In this document: piece by piece, positions 61,469-64,000 of the stretch
Position numbering within the stretch: position 1 is the first letter of the stretch
How the letters are laid out: each line of letters opens with the position of its first letter
Notes under the pieces: model-generated
Told to the model about the DNA's origin: nothing
Databases searched by the model: none
Seen by the model: only the letters and a program-made list of their open reading frames with translations
Assembly (NCBI GenBank): GCA_964370775.1
Contig: CAYJKT010000007.1
Coordinates: 1 to 64,000 of the forward strand
DNA length: 64,000 nucleotides
Reading direction: 5' to 3'
DNA from: SIG603 sp964370775
GTDB lineage: Bacteria > Bacillota > Clostridia > Oscillospirales > Acutalibacteraceae
Made by a program: the position numbers and the translations under genes

Positions 61469-62677
61469 ATGGATACCGTGACAAAAAACACGGTAATTAT
61501 AATGAAAGAAATTATTTTAGCAAAACTAGGCGAGATAGTTTTAAAAGGACTTAACAGAAAACATTTTGAAACTATTTTGATGAGAAACGTAAAAAAAGAA
61601 CTAAAAAGCTGTGGAGAATTTGAGCTTCACTGTTCGCAATCAATTATATATATTAGACCACTAGATGATGATGCTGATATTGACATGGCAGAAGAAAAAG
61701 TAGCAAAAATCTTTGGTATTGTAGCATACACAAGGTCTGTTATTGTAGAAAAAGATATAGAAAAAATCCAAGAAATGGCTGTGGAGTATCTAAGAGAGAG
61801 CTTAGGTACTGCAAAGACTTTTAAGGTAGAGAGCAAGCGTTCTGACAAAACTTTCCCATATAAAACACCTGAAATTTGTAGGGAAGTTGGAGGCTATGTT
61901 TTATCAAAACTTAATCATCTTAGAGTTAACGTGCATAACCCAGAGGTTACAGTTTGGGTAGAGGTGCGTGAAAAAGCTGCGTACATTCATGGGGACGCTA
62001 AAAAAGGTGCTGGTGGAATACCTGTTGGCACTGGTGGAGAAGCATGCATCTTGATTAGTGGTGGAATTGACAGCCCAGTAGCTGCGTGGCAACTTGCAAA
62101 ACGTGGCGTGAAGCTAACTGCAATTCACTTTGAAAGCCCTCCTTACACAAGTCCAAGAGCATTAGACAAAGTTGAGAGATTATTAAGAGAAGTTAGCAAA
62201 TATGCTGGTGAAATTCCGATGTATACAGTGAACTTTACTGAAATTCAAGAGCATATAAGAGACCATTGCCCAGAGGATTTAGCGACTGTTTTAATGCGTA
62301 GATTTATGATGAAAGTTAGTTGCATGATAGCTAGGGAACACGCTTGCCACGCGCTTATAACTGGTGAAAGCTTAGGACAAGTAGCAAGCCAAACTATGCA
62401 AGCAATTGCGTGTACTGACGCTGTGTGTGATATGCCTGTTTTTAGACCTCTTATAGGTATGGATAAATCTGAAATAGTGAAAATATCCAGAGAAATTGGA
62501 ACTTTTGACATAAGTATAGAGCCTTTTGAGGACTGCTGTACAGTGTTTACTCCAAGACACCCAAGAACAAAACCTAACATTAGATTACTTGAAAATTCAG
62601 AGAAAAACCTTGATGTAGAACAACTGATAAAAAATTGCTTAGAGAATGTTACATTAACAAGAATATCAGATAAATAA
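61469..62677 (+). CDS. thiI: tRNA 4-thiouridine synthetase ThiI
   Basis: ThiI adenylates U8 of tRNA and inserts sulfur. The 402-residue frame has the ferredoxin-like and THUMP region (about 10-165), the PP-loop LISGGIDSPVAAW near 195-207, and FEDCCTVFTPRHP near 353-365. There is no C-terminal rhodanese domain, as in Bacillus-type ThiI, which needs a dedicated desulfurase; the preceding gene fits. ATG 61469 has AGGA five bases upstream; ATG 61502 (KEIILAKLGEIVLKG) is where most homologues start but lacks a ribosome site. Confidence 0.95.
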   Translation: MDTVTKNTVIIMKEIILAKLGEIVLKGLNRKHFETILMRNVKKELKSCGEFELHCSQSIIYIRPLDDDADIDMAEEKVAKIFGIVAYTRSVIVEKDIEKIQEMAVEYLRESLGTAKTFKVESKRSDKTFPYKTPEICREVGGYVLSKLNHLRVNVHNPEVTVWVEVREKAAYIHGDAKKGAGGIPVGTGGEACILISGGIDSPVAAWQLAKRGVKLTAIHFESPPYTSPRALDKVERLLREVSKYAGEIPMYTVNFTEIQEHIRDHCPEDLATVLMRRFMMKVSCMIAREHACHALITGESLGQVASQTMQAIACTDAVCDMPVFRPLIGMDKSEIVKISREIGTFDISIEPFEDCCTVFTPRHPRTKPNIRLLENSEKNLDVEQLIKNCLENVTLTRISDK

Positions 62678-62689
62678 AGGGGATTATAT

Positions 62690-63976
62690 ATGAACGCAGA
62701 GATAATTTCAGTAGGAACAGAGCTGCTTTTAGGTAAAGTAGTTAACATAGACACAACGATTTTAGCAAAAGAACTTGCAGGTATTGGTGTGAACTTATTG
62801 TTTGCAGGCACTATCGGAGATAACCCAGACAGACTAAAAGATGCAGTGGCACTTGCACTGGAGAGAAGTGATGTGCTAATCACAACAGGTGGTTTAGGCC
62901 CTACAGCAGACGATTTGACAAAAGAAATCGTAGCAAGTACATCTGGAAAAAAACTCGTTATGCATGAAGAAAGTCGCAAAAGACTTTTGAGCCAATTTCC
63001 TAGCGGAATGACAGATAATCAGTTAAAACAAGTTATGTTGCCAGAGGGTTGTGAGGTTCTTTTAAATGACAACGGAACTGCACCTGGTTGCGTGTTTACA
63101 ACTGACAAGGGAAAAATGGTTATGATGTTGCCAGGCCCTCCTAGTGAGCTTGCTCCTATGTTTAAAAATTATGGTATACCTCACTTGTTGCAAAGTGAGG
63201 AGGGTGCTATTATATCTCATAACGTTCATGTATACGGCAGAGGTGAAGCACCTGTTGCCGAGATGATAACTGATTTGCTAGACGGCGAAAACCCAACTGT
63301 AGCTCCGTATGCAAACGAGGGCGAGATGTATGTTAGAGTAACTGCGAAAGCGAAAACAGAGGAAGAAGCGTCTAAAATGTGCCAACCTGTTATAGAGGAA
63401 ATCATAAACAGAGTAGGCGACTTTGTGTATGGTATTGATGCTAATACTTTGGAAGAGCGAGTAGTAACTTTGCTGAAAGAAAACAACATGACACTAGCAA
63501 CAGCAGAGTCATGCACAGGTGGCTTTTTATCAAAAAGAATTACGGATATAAGTGGTTCATCAGCAGTGTTTAACACAGGTGTTGTGAGCTATAGCAATGA
63601 TACTAAGGTGAAAGTGCTAGGTGTGTCACAGGATACACTCGATAAATACGGTGCAGTTAGTGCTGAGTGTGCAAAAGAAATGGCAGAGGGAATAGTTAAA
63701 CTTTCTGGTAGCACGATAGGCGTAGCGATTACAGGTATTGCAGGCCCTGAAGGTGGAACAACTGAGAAACCAGTAGGTTTGATTTATATAGCACTTTCTG
63801 ACGGTAAAGAGACATGGGTAACAGCTAGACAACCTATAGGTAGACTAAAAGACAGAGCTTGGCACAGATATGTAGCGGCTAGTCATGCGCTAGATATGGC
63901 TAGAAGATACATTGAAAAACTAGATATTTGCAAAGTAGAAAACAGAATGTTGAGCACAAACAAAGATGTGAAGTAA
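62690..63976 (+). CDS. cinA: CinA family protein (MoCF + NMN deamidase-type domains)
   Basis: CinA combines an N-terminal molybdopterin-binding-like (COG1058) pyrophosphatase domain and a C-terminal PncC domain that deamidates NMN in several bacteria. The 428 residues show SVGTELLLGKVVN (residues 6-18), TTGGLGPTADDLTKEI near 65-80, MLPGPPSE near 145-152, and C-terminal AESCTGGFLSKRIT near 270-283 with GIAGPEGGT. The window also holds nadE, so a pyridine nucleotide link is possible. It follows thiI by 12 bp. Confidence 0.93.
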   Translation: MNAEIISVGTELLLGKVVNIDTTILAKELAGIGVNLLFAGTIGDNPDRLKDAVALALERSDVLITTGGLGPTADDLTKEIVASTSGKKLVMHEESRKRLLSQFPSGMTDNQLKQVMLPEGCEVLLNDNGTAPGCVFTTDKGKMVMMLPGPPSELAPMFKNYGIPHLLQSEEGAIISHNVHVYGRGEAPVAEMITDLLDGENPTVAPYANEGEMYVRVTAKAKTEEEASKMCQPVIEEIINRVGDFVYGIDANTLEERVVTLLKENNMTLATAESCTGGFLSKRITDISGSSAVFNTGVVSYSNDTKVKVLGVSQDTLDKYGAVSAECAKEMAEGIVKLSGSTIGVAITGIAGPEGGTTEKPVGLIYIALSDGKETWVTARQPIGRLKDRAWHRYVAASHALDMARRYIEKLDICKVENRMLSTNKDVK

Positions 63977-63989
63977 AAACGAGGTATTT

Positions 63990-64000
63990 ATGCAAGTAGA
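63990..64000 (+). CDS. First codons of a downstream gene (truncated by window end)
   Basis: A GAGG ribosome site (63981-63984) lies five bases before ATG 63990, reading M-Q-V up to the window edge, 13 bp after cinA. Too short to identify. Confidence 0.4.

Noticed and set aside
62245..62979. 244-codon open frame antisense to thiI and cinA
   Set aside because: Shadow of two well-conserved genes, serine-rich low-complexity product, no ribosome site.
1..64000. CRISPR arrays, insertion sequences, prophage genes, rRNA and tRNA genes
   Set aside because: Looked for in intergenic regions and gene content; no repeat-spacer pattern, transposase, phage structural gene or cloverleaf was recognised.

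Overview
The window reads as a low-GC (AT-rich), anaerobic, probably endospore-forming member of the Firmicutes, class Clostridia. Support comes from a YpeB germination protein, a spore-photoproduct-lyase-like radical SAM protein, the hprK-murB-rapZ-whiA-dnaE gene string, a ClpE-type unfoldase, an A-type flavoprotein (FprA), a Trp T-box leader and TTG starts paired with strong GGAGG ribosome sites. An Oscillospirales-like lineage is a guess. I saw no rRNA, tRNA, insertion sequence, prophage or CRISPR array. One 10-N assembly gap (53338-53347) lies inside trpC.

Layout. 1-1640: the tail of a flippase-like membrane protein, a terminator, then ypeB on the minus strand. 1764-10765 (+): ruvC-ruvA-ruvB-glmM-methyltransferase-ecfA1-ecfA2-ecfT-truA-DUF5711. 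10928-17401 (+): cvpA, clpE-fprA, cardiolipin synthase and a SLOG-fold protein. 17533-19370 (+): a ThuA / Gfo-Idh-MocA pair. 19487-19630 (-): a 47-residue peptide gene with its own promoter and terminator. 19999-22323 (+): a large lipoprotein with an internal duplication. 22363-31621 (-): hprK, a PHP phosphoesterase, murB, rapZ, whiA, an unknown membrane protein, dnaE and an aldo/keto reductase. 31804-34572 (+): a tightly overlapped rnh-thrE(split)-rluA operon. 34745-41712 (+): greA, lysS, an acetyltransferase, fakA, recG and a NUDIX hydrolase.

41801-46029 (-) is an arsenic/metalloid resistance operon: arsR, an ArsP/DUF318 permease, ccdA, a small thioredoxin, acr3, and a fusion of a two-cluster ferredoxin with a thiol arsenate reductase. 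ArsR-like palindromes lie in front of arsR and of the permease. A methyltransferase is divergent from it. 47042-50209 (-): a leucine-rich-repeat lipoprotein, a small TrkH/RCK-like membrane protein, and an SPL-like radical SAM protein that seems to lack the H-donor cysteine of spore photoproduct lyase. 50318-57050 (-): a complete trpEGDCFBA operon behind a T-box with a UGG specifier. 57068-58225 (-): an MGDG-synthase-like glycosyltransferase. 58434-64000 (+): nadE, a cysteine desulfurase, thiI, cinA and the first codons of another gene.

How it fits together. Most of the window is core housekeeping: recombination and branch migration, cell-wall precursors, ECF vitamin uptake, tRNA and rRNA modification, replication, carbon regulation, NAD and thiolation. 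The accessory and most interesting parts are the redox-wired arsenic operon, the orphan small peptide, the unusual SPL homologue with a hairpin over its start codon, and several structured intergenic RNAs.
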